DNA from: JBCFBK01 sp050173895
GTDB taxonomy: Bacteria > Bacteroidota > Bacteroidia > Bacteroidales > Prolixibacteraceae
Reading direction: 5' to 3'
Assembly (NCBI GenBank): GCA_050173895.1
Contig: JBFXKJ010000138.1
Coordinates: 1 to 10,290, forward strand
Length of the DNA: 10,290 bases
Part shown: positions 1-6,443 of the stretch, piece by piece
Numbering within the stretch: position 1 is the first letter of the stretch
Layout of the letters: every line of letters starts with the position of its first letter
Position numbers and translations under genes: made by a program
Notes under the pieces: generated by a model
Databases searched by the model: none
The model's input: only the letters and a program-made list of their open reading frames with translations
What the model was told of the DNA's origin: nothing

Positions 1-1101
1 TTTACTGATCAGCCAATTCCCTTTGGTCACGTTGTCCATCCTTTTGGAACTGTAACTCGACACTGAATCCTTACTTAGGTTCAGGGCAAGGTTGATCCCA
101 ATCCGTTGCTCGTCGTAAAACATCCTACCGTCCGGCTGACGGGTATAATTGACGTGAGCCTCGAAACCGTTCACAAAATTCAGATTGGCTTCCCTCGGAA
201 TGTAGGCGTCGATCCGCGTGAGAGCAAAGGTTGAATCCTGAATGACAAACTGACCGGAAAATAACTGGTTGTATTTATTTTTCGGAGCAAAAGAGAACTG
301 AAAATATTTCGTGTCATTCACCAGGGTGCTGTCGGTCAGGTACAGGTTATAAAAAGACAAAGCCGAATTGCTCAGCGGCGAAATAAACCCCCGGTCCAGG
401 ATGAAAACCTGATCTTTATAAAAGTCCAGATCTGCTACCACGTTCTTCAGGATCACTGTCTCGAAAGCCTGATTGAGCCGGGGAAAAATGCTGTTCTTTT
501 TCCGGTAAACCACATTCGTACTGTCGGTCGTAACCTGCCGCGCCAGTTCGGAAAGATAGACCGGCGAAAAGCGCAGGTTCTGACCGTCCATCTGCACGCT
601 GACTTCTTCCAGGTTTCCAAACGACCGGATGATACGCGAGGTGGTATCGACAGCAATGTAGACAGTGGTCGTTTCCAGATTGCTGTAGGCATTCACACTG
701 TTCACCTGTTCCCTGTTTTCCTTTTTGTGCCGGATAATTTGATTAAACAACACCCGGGCCCTGGGCACCTCCGGCTTGACCATAACCTCGCTGATCTGTT
801 TCACATCCTCCTCGAGCCTGAACCGCACTGTGACCGATTCGTTTTGACTGATGCGTTTTTCCTGCAGCTTATAACCCACTGACGATACGCTCAGTGTGTC
901 GTTTTTTGGCGCCGTCAGCTTAAACCAGCCCTTCAGGTCGGTCGTGGTTCCCTGCTGCGTTCCCTTGATCCAAACGTTGGCAAAAGGAATCGGTTCGCCG
1001 GTACGTGCGTCTTCCACATAACCGGATACCTCCTGCGCCAATACCCCGGAAGCTGCCAGCGACAGAATTCCAAACACAATGAACCGAAATAATCTATTCA
1101 C
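1..1101 (-). CDS. DUF5686-family protein with N-terminal carboxypeptidase-regulatory-like domain (C-terminus outside window)
   Basis: The frame is open from a GTG at 1101 to the left edge, giving the first 367 residues; the gene continues beyond the window. GTG is chosen because an in-frame TAA lies only one codon upstream and translation from it gives a clean signal peptide: a basic start (NRLFR), a hydrophobic core and a VLA|QE cleavage site after residue 22. Residues about 24-110 read as a carboxypeptidase-regulatory-like beta-sandwich (VSGYVEDARTGEPIPFANV, then TTTDLKGWF and SSVGY), as found at the N-terminus of many Bacteroidetes outer-membrane proteins. The following region (beta-rich, with SFYNLYLTDS near the middle and PREANLNFVNGFEAHVNYTR near the window edge) matches my memory of DUF5686 proteins, which are around 800 residues and end in an outer-membrane beta-barrel-like domain. 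Expected location is the outer membrane or periplasm; the molecular function of the family is not established. The start lies 3 bases after the stop of the CDP-alcohol transferase, so the two are probably translationally coupled. Confidence 0.8.
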   Translation of the reverse strand, partial: MNRLFRFIVFGILSLAASGVLAQEVSGYVEDARTGEPIPFANVWIKGTQQGTTTDLKGWFKLTAPKNDTLSVSSVGYKLQEKRISQNESVTVRFRLEEDVKQISEVMVKPEVPRARVLFNQIIRHKKENREQVNSVNAYSNLETTTVYIAVDTTSRIIRSFGNLEEVSVQMDGQNLRFSPVYLSELARQVTTDSTNVVYRKKNSIFPRLNQAFETVILKNVVADLDFYKDQVFILDRGFISPLSNSALSFYNLYLTDSTLVNDTKYFQFSFAPKNKYNQLFSGQFVIQDSTFALTRIDAYIPREANLNFVNGFEAHVNYTRQPDGRMFYDEQRIGINLALNLSKDSVSSYSSKRMDNVTKGNWLISK

Positions 1102-1104
1102 GGG

Positions 1105-1692
1105 TTAATAGCCTTTTTTTACGAGCCAGTAAAGACCTTTCACACCAATGCGGATGTCGTCCAGGCGAAGCAATACAAAAATCTTTTCGGTATAGGCAAT
1201 CACGCCCCACCCCACGGCCAGATAATACAGCCAGGGATAAAACCCAAAAACGAAGAGTACGAAGAAGAAGATACTTTGAACATAGCCCGCCGATACAGCC
1301 GAATAGAGGTGCAGTCCCGGAATCTTGCCAAAGCGGTAAAAGGAAATCAGATAGCTGAGTACAAATACAAAAAGGAACAGGTAAAGGATCCAGGCATGAG
1401 GTCCGATCTCATCCCATTTAAAAAGGAACAGGCCCAGCAAGGCCATGGCATAGGTACAAATATCGGCCAGATTATCGAGTGCGGCCCCAAAATTAGTCTG
1501 CAGCTTAAAAAAACGGGCGATGTTTCCGTCAAGTACATCACTTACCAGGCTGATGCAAAGCAGGATCACAAATCCGTTTTCGCGTCCGGCAAGGGCCATA
1601 TACAGGATTACCGGAAATGCCAGAAGCCGGTAAAGGCTGATCAGATTGGGCACATTCAGGACATTCTCCCCCCTTACAATTATTTTCTTCAT
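1105..1692 (-). CDS. CDP-alcohol phosphatidyltransferase family membrane protein
   Basis: This 195-residue integral membrane enzyme should exchange CMP on a CDP-activated lipid for an alcohol headgroup at the inner membrane. The complete family signature D-x2-D-G-x2-A-R-x8-G-x3-D-x3-D is present: D52, D55, G56, A59, R60, G69, D73 and D77. These are the metal- and CDP-binding residues, so the enzyme should be active. About five or six hydrophobic helices follow one another, and the N-terminus (NVPNLISLYRLLAFPVIL) resembles phosphatidylglycerophosphate synthase-like members. Length is typical for the family. The headgroup (glycerol-3-phosphate, inositol phosphate, serine or another alcohol) cannot be told from sequence, so no gene symbol is given. 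The ATG at 1692 is preceded by a purine-rich stretch. The CdsA-like and kinase-like genes lie upstream in the same direction, with the reductase between, suggesting this is the last step of a dedicated lipid route. The DUF5686 gene follows after 3 bases. Confidence 0.9.
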   Translation of the reverse strand: MKKIIVRGENVLNVPNLISLYRLLAFPVILYMALAGRENGFVILLCISLVSDVLDGNIARFFKLQTNFGAALDNLADICTYAMALLGLFLFKWDEIGPHAWILYLFLFVFVLSYLISFYRFGKIPGLHLYSAVSAGYVQSIFFFVLFVFGFYPWLYYLAVGWGVIAYTEKIFVLLRLDDIRIGVKGLYWLVKKGY

Positions 1693-1818
1693 AGCTCATT
1701 TACTTTTTTGATGTCAGCGCCAAAGCTCCTGTTACCGAAACCCCGTTCAGGCTTTCTGCGAAATGATTTCCTATGGCGCAACTGCATCTGTTTTCTGTTT
1801 CTCTGTTTTCTGCTTTTT
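1693..1818. other. 126-base intergenic gap inside the lipid gene cluster, with a 15-nt tandem duplication
   Basis: No convincing gene or terminator is seen. On the plus strand TCTGTTTTCTGTTTC (1787-1801) is followed directly by TCTGTTTTCTGCTTT (1802-1816), two copies differing at 2 of 15 positions. In the minus-strand transcript this is an A/G-rich, unstructured tract just after the stop of the reductase gene. The gap is the longest in the cluster, so it could host an internal promoter for the CDP-alcohol transferase and DUF5686 genes, but I found no good Bacteroidetes promoter pair in it. Confidence 0.4.
1787..1816. repeat. Imperfect 15-nt tandem repeat, two copies
   Basis: TCTGTTTTCTGTTTC and TCTGTTTTCTGCTTT are adjacent and match at 13 of 15 positions. 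The tract is noncoding, immediately downstream of the reductase stop codon. It probably arose by local slippage; no function is claimed. Confidence 0.6.
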
Positions 1819-2934
1819 TTAACTTACCGTTGTATAAACATTGTCTTTCTTCTTCCCTGAAATCTTATTGATAAAATATTCCAGCATCCGGTGGACCGAC
1901 TGGTCCGTTGGCTCATTTCTTTCCTCCAGACGTAATTTGTCCAGGTTTCCGGTCTCAAAATGAATGTCTGTATTCGTATAACTTCCGGTAAAGGACATTC
2001 CGATCGAAATAATCCGTTCATATGGATTCATCTCTTCCTGTCTCAGTGATTTGTCGGCAATGATCCGCACGGGGAGCAAATTACTCAGGCTGTTCAGGAT
2101 AATCTCGTTGCGCACAGGCTGCCTGGCTGTTAAATTAAAGATCACCGGTAATTCGCGAAGCTGAAGCATCCGGACCAGATAACCGGTGACGGTATCGATC
2201 GGGATCAGGTTTTGAGTCGCCGCGGGATCAACTTTGACCCGTAATGCCTTGTGAGGATTCCGGTGCGCCAGGCTGTAGATCCTGCGGGCAAAGTCAAAAA
2301 TTCCATAATCCGTAGCCGTAACGCCGGTCTTATTGTGCCCCACTACCTGCGACAAACGGATAATACTGGCCGTGATACGTTTTGTTTCGACATATGTTTT
2401 TACCACATTCTCGGCAAACCTTTTTGATTGCTCATAATAATTCCTGAAATGCGATATATCTTCATTGTCATAGAACCTTTCTTTAAAAGGCTCCCGGGTA
2501 ATCCCGCATGAATAGGCAGTGCTGATAAAAAAGAAGCGCGATCCCGGCTGAGCGTAGCGCGTAAATACCTCCAGCGAATTCGTTAATCCTCCGACATTGG
2601 TCTTAAAAATTTCTTCCCTCGACTTCATGTCATACTTCAGGCTCGCAGCGAAGTGAAAATAATCAGCCTCCTTGTTGAAAATCTTGTCCGCCTGCCCCTC
2701 AGCAAGCCCAAAATCTTCATCGAGCAACGAATAGTTATAGATTTTGAGGTTATTATAAATGTATTGTCCGCCGGCGATTTCAGTCAGCGCGTCATTCATC
2801 CTCTCCTCCGCCGAGTATTTTTGTGTTCCTCTGACCAGAGCGATTACTTCATATTCCATTTCAAGCAGTTCCCTGATGAAGTTTGAGGCGACATAACCGT
2901 TTGCTCCGTTAATAATAATTCTCTTCATAGTCAT
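1819..2934 (-). CDS. Extended SDR-type NAD(P)-dependent oxidoreductase resembling fatty acyl reductase / thioester reductase (NAD_binding_4-like)
   Basis: A 371-residue soluble Rossmann-fold protein. The dinucleotide site is near the N-terminus (NGANGYVAS, residues 9-17; G-x2-G-x2-A type). A central FHFAASLKYD block and NVGGLTNSLEV match the 'AA' and 'NVxGT' motifs of extended SDRs, and FFISTAYSCG supplies the catalytic serine/threonine strand. The active-site pair is Y167 and K171 (YEQSK), followed by E175; Y-x-x-S-K-x3-E is the pattern of the fatty-acyl-reductase/male-sterility branch and of thioester reductase domains. Expected chemistry is NAD(P)H-dependent reduction of an acyl thioester or oxidation/reduction of a lipid- or sugar-linked group. 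Its position between the lipid kinase-like and CDP-alcohol transferase genes suggests a lipid substrate, but a nucleotide-sugar epimerase-like role is not excluded. The start is either the ATG at 2934 or the one at 2928; neither has a clear Shine-Dalgarno. Confidence 0.78.
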   Translation of the reverse strand: MTMKRIIINGANGYVASNFIRELLEMEYEVIALVRGTQKYSAEERMNDALTEIAGGQYIYNNLKIYNYSLLDEDFGLAEGQADKIFNKEADYFHFAASLKYDMKSREEIFKTNVGGLTNSLEVFTRYAQPGSRFFFISTAYSCGITREPFKERFYDNEDISHFRNYYEQSKRFAENVVKTYVETKRITASIIRLSQVVGHNKTGVTATDYGIFDFARRIYSLAHRNPHKALRVKVDPAATQNLIPIDTVTGYLVRMLQLRELPVIFNLTARQPVRNEIILNSLSNLLPVRIIADKSLRQEEMNPYERIISIGMSFTGSYTNTDIHFETGNLDKLRLEERNEPTDQSVHRMLEYFINKISGKKKDNVYTTVS

Positions 2935-2988
2935 CCGGTTGAATTTTCCTGAGCTTTCTGTTTTATTAATTATTTTTCTTTCAATGCC

Positions 2989-3663
2989 TTATAAAAAAAG
3001 GACTAATACCAGCACCACCCCTAACGGGATACTGAGATTGTCCGACCCTCTCCATGCCGCCAGTTCCGCCAGAGTTCCCACGGCCGAAACCATCAGGGCG
3101 AGCCAAAATGTCTTCAGATCAAATGCTTCCCTGTGAAAATAGAGGGCAATGAGACTGATCACAAAACTGGTTACCAGAAAAGCGCCCGATCCGATAACTG
3201 TTTTCTGTGTTTTTATACCAAACAGTTGAATCCGGCCATTGTTCTTTTTTGCACTCATTCCCAGGATCGCCGCCATGGGGTCACAAACGGCCAGGATGAG
3301 CATAGGCAAAATGTACAGGAACTTATTATGAAAGGTAACCGAGATCAGAAATGTAAGGTAAATTGCCAGGGGTAACAGATAGCTCCCCACCGATTTTCGT
3401 TCGATATCATGGATTGATTTCAGTTGTTTGCCGTGCTGAGTAAAAAACAGGACAGCAAAGAAAATGACCGCCAGGATCAGCACATACCAATGATTGGTAA
3501 AAATATAGGGAAAGGGCACGGTGGCCAGTGTGGCCGTGAAATGGGCAAATTTTCGGGTAATTTCCCCTCTTATTTTAAGCCTTCTGTAATTCAGCTCATT
3601 AAATATCAACAAGATGCTGATTCCCAATAAATAGATAAAAGCCAAAACAACGGTATTGATCAT
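2989..3663 (-). CDS. Dolichol/phytol/DGK1-type lipid kinase superfamily membrane protein
   Basis: A 224-residue polytopic membrane protein, about six or seven helices. Motifs in order are RKFAHF (37-42), IERKSVGS (87-94), CDPMAAILG (127-135, with D128 likely catalytic), KT-x2-GS (154-159) and, near the C-terminus, SDNLSIPL. This set is characteristic of the superfamily holding yeast Sec59 dolichol kinase, plant VTE5/VTE6 phytol kinases and yeast Dgk1, which transfers phosphate from CTP to diacylglycerol. Bacterial members are often mislabelled phosphatidate cytidylyltransferase. The expected reaction is phosphorylation of a long-chain lipid alcohol or DAG at the inner membrane; the true substrate is unknown. 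It sits 11 bases downstream of the CdsA-like gene, so its lipid-phosphate product could feed directly into CDP-lipid formation. The reductase gene follows after 54 bases. Confidence 0.85.
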   Translation of the reverse strand: MINTVVLAFIYLLGISILLIFNELNYRRLKIRGEITRKFAHFTATLATVPFPYIFTNHWYVLILAVIFFAVLFFTQHGKQLKSIHDIERKSVGSYLLPLAIYLTFLISVTFHNKFLYILPMLILAVCDPMAAILGMSAKKNNGRIQLFGIKTQKTVIGSGAFLVTSFVISLIALYFHREAFDLKTFWLALMVSAVGTLAELAAWRGSDNLSIPLGVVLVLVLFL

Positions 3664-3674
3664 CTCATTTAAAC

Positions 3675-4412
3675 TTACATGTTTAACACCTCCACAGCGA
3701 ACGCGATCCAGGCCCCTCCTCCGATCAGGCTGTCGAAACGGTCCAAAATTCCTCCGTGACCGGGGATCAGGCTGCTGAAATCTTTTACTTTAAACTTTCT
3801 CTTATAAAAAGAGGCTGCCAAATCCCCGCAAAAAGCAAAAACAATCAGACCCGCCGATAAAAGGATCAGTTTTCCGGCAGGTTGTGTGTAAAGGTCACTT
3901 AGCAACAGCGCACTGACCATTGCCACGGCAAATCCCCCGATAAGCCCTCCCAGTGTTTTATTCGGACTGATTGCCGGAACCAGCTTTATCTTTCCCCAGA
4001 GTTGCCCTGTAATCTGGCTGAAACTATCGAAAATAGAGAGGATCAGGAATGAAAAAAGGATTAACTCCCTCTGCAGACCGGTAAAGTGTAAGAACCCGGC
4101 CGTAAGCAGTCCGTAAATAACGAGCGAAAACAGGAAAAAAAGTTTCCTCCGGTTTCCGTCCTGACGGAATAGCCGGATCAATTCGTAAATACCTGCCGCG
4201 GCAATAAGCACCGCCAGTCCTCTGAAAACAACAGGCTCGATCACGATACTGAAAAACAGCAGGTGAATGATCACGAAATATGTTCCGAACTTGACGTAGC
4301 TTTGGCGCGCCACAGCCGGATCTTTTTTTCGGTTAATCAGATAAAATCCGATTCCTCCTAATATAAAGTAGGCCAGAATGATCAGGTATATGGTAAAGAT
4401 GGTTGAATTCAT
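3675..4412 (-). CDS. CdsA-like phosphatidate cytidylyltransferase (CDP-lipid synthase)
   Basis: A 245-residue integral membrane protein predicted to use CTP and a lipid phosphate (phosphatidate in classical members) to make a CDP-lipid and pyrophosphate. The C-terminal CdsA signature is nearly complete at residues 201-227: S201, K204-R205, K210-D211, then P217-G-H-G-G and I222-L-D-R-F-D227. The only deviation from the signature as I recall it is Tyr203 where an aliphatic or Phe residue is usual. Upstream, SPNKTLGGLIGG is the second conserved family block. It is slightly shorter than typical CdsA. Whether this is the housekeeping enzyme or a cluster-specific paralogue cannot be judged from one window; placement beside a lipid kinase-like gene and a CDP-alcohol transferase favours a dedicated role, so I withhold the symbol cdsA. 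Its ATG lies one base after the stop of the TauE/SafE gene, implying translational coupling. Confidence 0.9.
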   Translation of the reverse strand: MNSTIFTIYLIILAYFILGGIGFYLINRKKDPAVARQSYVKFGTYFVIIHLLFFSIVIEPVVFRGLAVLIAAAGIYELIRLFRQDGNRRKLFFLFSLVIYGLLTAGFLHFTGLQRELILFSFLILSIFDSFSQITGQLWGKIKLVPAISPNKTLGGLIGGFAVAMVSALLLSDLYTQPAGKLILLSAGLIVFAFCGDLAASFYKRKFKVKDFSSLIPGHGGILDRFDSLIGGGAWIAFAVEVLNM

Positions 4413-4413
4413 T

Positions 4414-5208
4414 TTATTTAATTATCATAAAGATTCCCAACAATGCCATTACGACCGCATAAATATAGCGGATCTTATTTTCCGAGTGATCTGTTTTTGC
4501 GCCGGACAGCAGGATCGGACCGGCGAAAGCTCCGATTGCCGATCCGGCCGTCAGAAAAGCGACCAGGATGAAATCGATCTGTCCGATCAGCAGGTGAGCG
4601 CCAACGGCAAAGAGGGAGTTAACGAGGACCACGAGCATGGAAGTGCCAATGACCATTTTCAGGGGAAGGTGCATGGAGAACAGCCCTGCCAGCACCGGAG
4701 CTGTTCCGCTGGTGCCAAAGGTACCTGTAATCATGCCTGCGGCAACTCCGTACAGCGAGCCTCGGGTGGTCATTGAATGCGAACGGATCAGCGGATTCTG
4801 TCCCCCCTCCTCTTTCTTCCGGCTTTTCCATGTGCCAATGGCAATATTCAGTCCGATCAGGAACGAATACAGGCCAAAACCGGCCTTGAGTGTTTCGGAG
4901 CTGACCAGCCGGGTTACGGCTGCCCCTGCGAAGGCGCCGGCCACTCCCGAAAAGGCAAACACCCGGGCAACCCGGAAATCAATATTACTTTTGCGATAAT
5001 GTCCCCATGAGCCAACCAGGCAGATCGGAAGCGTCGCCACCAACGAGGTGATCACAGCCACATGCGCCGGCACACCAAAGCCAAGCGTCAGCACCGGAAG
5101 GAAGAAAAATCCGCCCCCGCCCCCCAGCATGCTTCCAAACAGGCCAATGATCAACCCGACCAAAGGAAGCAAATAATAAACCGGTTCGATGGATGACTGA
5201 ACTGCCAT
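4414..5208 (-). CDS. TauE/SafE family inner-membrane anion permease
   Basis: A 264-residue membrane protein with the two-repeat architecture of TauE/SafE (PF01925, formerly DUF81). Repeat one has GLFGSMLGGGGGFFFLP (22-38, including five consecutive glycines), the AVITSL block and a GHYRKSNIDFR loop. After a charged cytoplasmic linker (KSRKKEEGG) repeat two has GMITGTFGTSGTAPVLAG and IGTSMLVVLVNS. About eight transmembrane helices are expected. Characterised relatives move sulfite, sulfoacetate or other small organic or sulfonate anions, usually outward; the substrate here is unknown. It is tightly packed between the secreted-protein gene (17-base gap) and the CdsA-like gene (1-base gap), so it is very likely cotranscribed with lipid synthesis, which is unusual for this family. 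A role in headgroup precursor or by-product transport is only inference. Confidence 0.88.
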   Translation of the reverse strand: MAVQSSIEPVYYLLPLVGLIIGLFGSMLGGGGGFFFLPVLTLGFGVPAHVAVITSLVATLPICLVGSWGHYRKSNIDFRVARVFAFSGVAGAFAGAAVTRLVSSETLKAGFGLYSFLIGLNIAIGTWKSRKKEEGGQNPLIRSHSMTTRGSLYGVAAGMITGTFGTSGTAPVLAGLFSMHLPLKMVIGTSMLVVLVNSLFAVGAHLLIGQIDFILVAFLTAGSAIGAFAGPILLSGAKTDHSENKIRYIYAVVMALLGIFMIIK

Positions 5209-5225
5209 ATCAATATTACTTGTTA

Positions 5226-5834
5226 TCAGATCCGCTCCAGATGAATAACGGCCAGCGAATGGACCAGCGACGCCCGGTACAGGACACCATCCCGGTATTC
5301 GTATTCATTTGTCTTTTTGCCTTTTTCATCCAGGATCGCATATGTATTCTTTGCAATGTTCCTGATCGCCTGCCGCTCTCCGCTTCGTTCCTTAAAAATG
5401 GAAGAAACCTGCCGCGGCTCATTAAAATACAACAGGCTCCCGCTGTAGGTGATATTCTCCCGGATAGACGACGAATCACCCTTGTCGATCAGCAGGTAGC
5501 CATCGCCGGTCTTTTTCAGCCAGAAATCCGAATTGATCTTGTCGTCCTTAACGGTTTGTACATGTGAGTTCCACAAACTGCCGTTGCGGTAAATACTTTC
5601 CTGAATATATTTTACCCGGTAAGTAAAAATCATCTTTACCTCCACATCGGTAACCGCTTCGATCCGGGTATCGCCATCCTCCGATTTCTGACTGACCCGG
5701 AACTCACCGATATTCATCCCCCATACCTTAATCCTGTACCTTGCAGACTGATCTGCCGGTTGGGCGGAAAGAGCCGTAAAGAAGAAAAATGCCGCCAGGA
5801 TTCCCCAAACATGTTTCGTATACTTCATATACAA
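5226..5834 (-). CDS. Secreted protein of unknown function, DUF6134/DUF3108-like
   Basis: This 202-residue protein begins with a strong signal peptide: a basic start, the hydrophobic run ILAAFFFFTAL and a likely cleavage site LSA|QP after residue 24. There is no lipobox cysteine, so a soluble periplasmic or secreted form is expected. The mature part is beta-rich, opening with ARYRIKVWGMNIGEFRVSQ and followed by alternating strand-like segments (IEAVTDVEVKMIFTYRVKY, then ESIYRNGSLWNSHVQT). This recalls the DUF3108/DUF6134 families of Bacteroidetes and Proteobacteria, whose function I do not know. The assignment is from pattern memory, not a search. Two in-frame ATGs (5834 and 5828) are both possible starts. 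It is the first structural gene after the GbsR-type regulator (68-base gap) and leads into the TauE/SafE and lipid genes, so a periplasmic role linked to envelope lipids is plausible. Confidence 0.65.
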   Translation of the reverse strand: MYMKYTKHVWGILAAFFFFTALSAQPADQSARYRIKVWGMNIGEFRVSQKSEDGDTRIEAVTDVEVKMIFTYRVKYIQESIYRNGSLWNSHVQTVKDDKINSDFWLKKTGDGYLLIDKGDSSSIRENITYSGSLLYFNEPRQVSSIFKERSGERQAIRNIAKNTYAILDEKGKKTNEYEYRDGVLYRASLVHSLAVIHLERI

Positions 5835-5902
5835 CTAATTAGCACCTGCTGAAGCGGTACAGTTTTCATGGCCTACCAAAGATCACAACAGGATATAAAA
5901 GG

Positions 5903-6358
5903 CTACAGGTCTTTTCGAAAGTTCTCCGCCTTCTCAATAAAAAATTTCAGCCCTTCAGCAATCGACTTCAGCATTTCCACATTCGAAGAGTGCTGATCGG
6001 TCTTCAGACTTATAATCCGTTCGATCATTTCAATATGCTGTATAATCCGGTTTTCCGCTTCCTCGATAATGCTGCTGACATCCCTCGAGATCACCCGGTA
6101 ATACCGTTTCCTGTCACCCGGGTAAGTCACATATTCGACCAATCCCCGCAACTCCAGGTTCTGAAGGGCCATGCTCACACAACCTTTACTGATCTGCATT
6201 TCACTGACAATCTCATCAAAAGTGTATTCCTCCTTATCTGTGACCATCAACAATCCGAGTATCCGCGAAGCATACGGCTGAAGACCGTCTTTTTCGCTGT
6301 ACCGCCCGATATACTCGATCAGTTCTTTCTGCTTTCTTATCCTTTCATCCTTCTCCAT
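5903..6358 (-). CDS. GbsR/MarR family transcriptional regulator
   Basis: A 151-residue dimeric winged-helix DNA-binding protein. The N-terminal helix LIEYIGRYSEKDGLQPYASRI (13-33) with the following LGLLMV is typical of the GbsR subgroup, in which this segment precedes the wHTH. The helix-turn-helix covers about 45-75 (FDEIVSEMQISKGCVSMALQNL) and the wing carries YPGDRKRYYRV (79-89). A C-terminal helical segment (EEAENRIIQHIEMIERIISL) is likely the dimerisation arm. In Bacillus, GbsR represses glycine-betaine synthesis genes and responds to choline; the ligand here is unknown. It is the first gene of the minus-strand lipid cluster, and the AT-rich region just upstream (6359-6443) holds inverted and direct repeats suited to autoregulation. 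The simplest reading is a local repressor of the cluster. The start at 6358 gives the expected family N-terminus. Confidence 0.9.
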   Translation of the reverse strand: MEKDERIRKQKELIEYIGRYSEKDGLQPYASRILGLLMVTDKEEYTFDEIVSEMQISKGCVSMALQNLELRGLVEYVTYPGDRKRYYRVISRDVSSIIEEAENRIIQHIEMIERIISLKTDQHSSNVEMLKSIAEGLKFFIEKAENFRKDL

Positions 6359-6387
6359 ATCCTGATTTGAAAGATTAAAAGTACAAT

Positions 6388-6423
6388 GTTTATTTAGTTT
6401 AAAAAACTCTAAACAAACTAAAC
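6388..6423. promoter_or_regulatory. Candidate operator for the GbsR/MarR regulator
   Basis: Upstream of the regulator an 8-bp perfect inverted repeat, TTTAGTTT (6393-6400) and AAACTAAA (6415-6422), flanks a 14-nt AT-rich spacer. GTTTA/TAAAC half-sites recur at 6388-6392, 6410-6414 and 6419-6423, giving several overlapping ways to seat a dimer. On the minus strand a TTTT and a TACTTTTA (one base off the Bacteroidetes -7 pattern TAnnTTTG) lie 19 nt apart and overlap the left arm, so a bound repressor could block transcription. The inverted repeat is seen directly; the operator role and the promoter are inferred. Confidence 0.4.
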
Positions 6424-6443
6424 TTTAGAAACAGAACAATTTT

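Noticed and set aside
1717..1779. Inverted repeat GCGCCA (1717-1722) and TGGCGC (1774-1779)
   Set aside because: Arms are only 6 bp with a 51-nt loop and no following U-tract; not a credible terminator or structured leader.
1276..1860. Plus-strand open frame of 194 codons opposite the CDP-alcohol transferase
   Set aside because: It is antisense to a gene with a perfect family signature, has low-complexity composition and extends into noncoding DNA; judged a shadow frame.
5835..5842. Palindrome CTAATTAG immediately upstream of the secreted-protein start codon
   Set aside because: It is an 8-bp palindrome in AT-rich DNA, unlike the repeats upstream of the GbsR-type gene, so there is no support for an operator.
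5850..5900. Possible internal promoter before the secreted-protein gene (GATCTTTG on the minus strand)
   Set aside because: The -7-like element lacks the leading T and no TTTG occurs at the expected 19-nt distance upstream.
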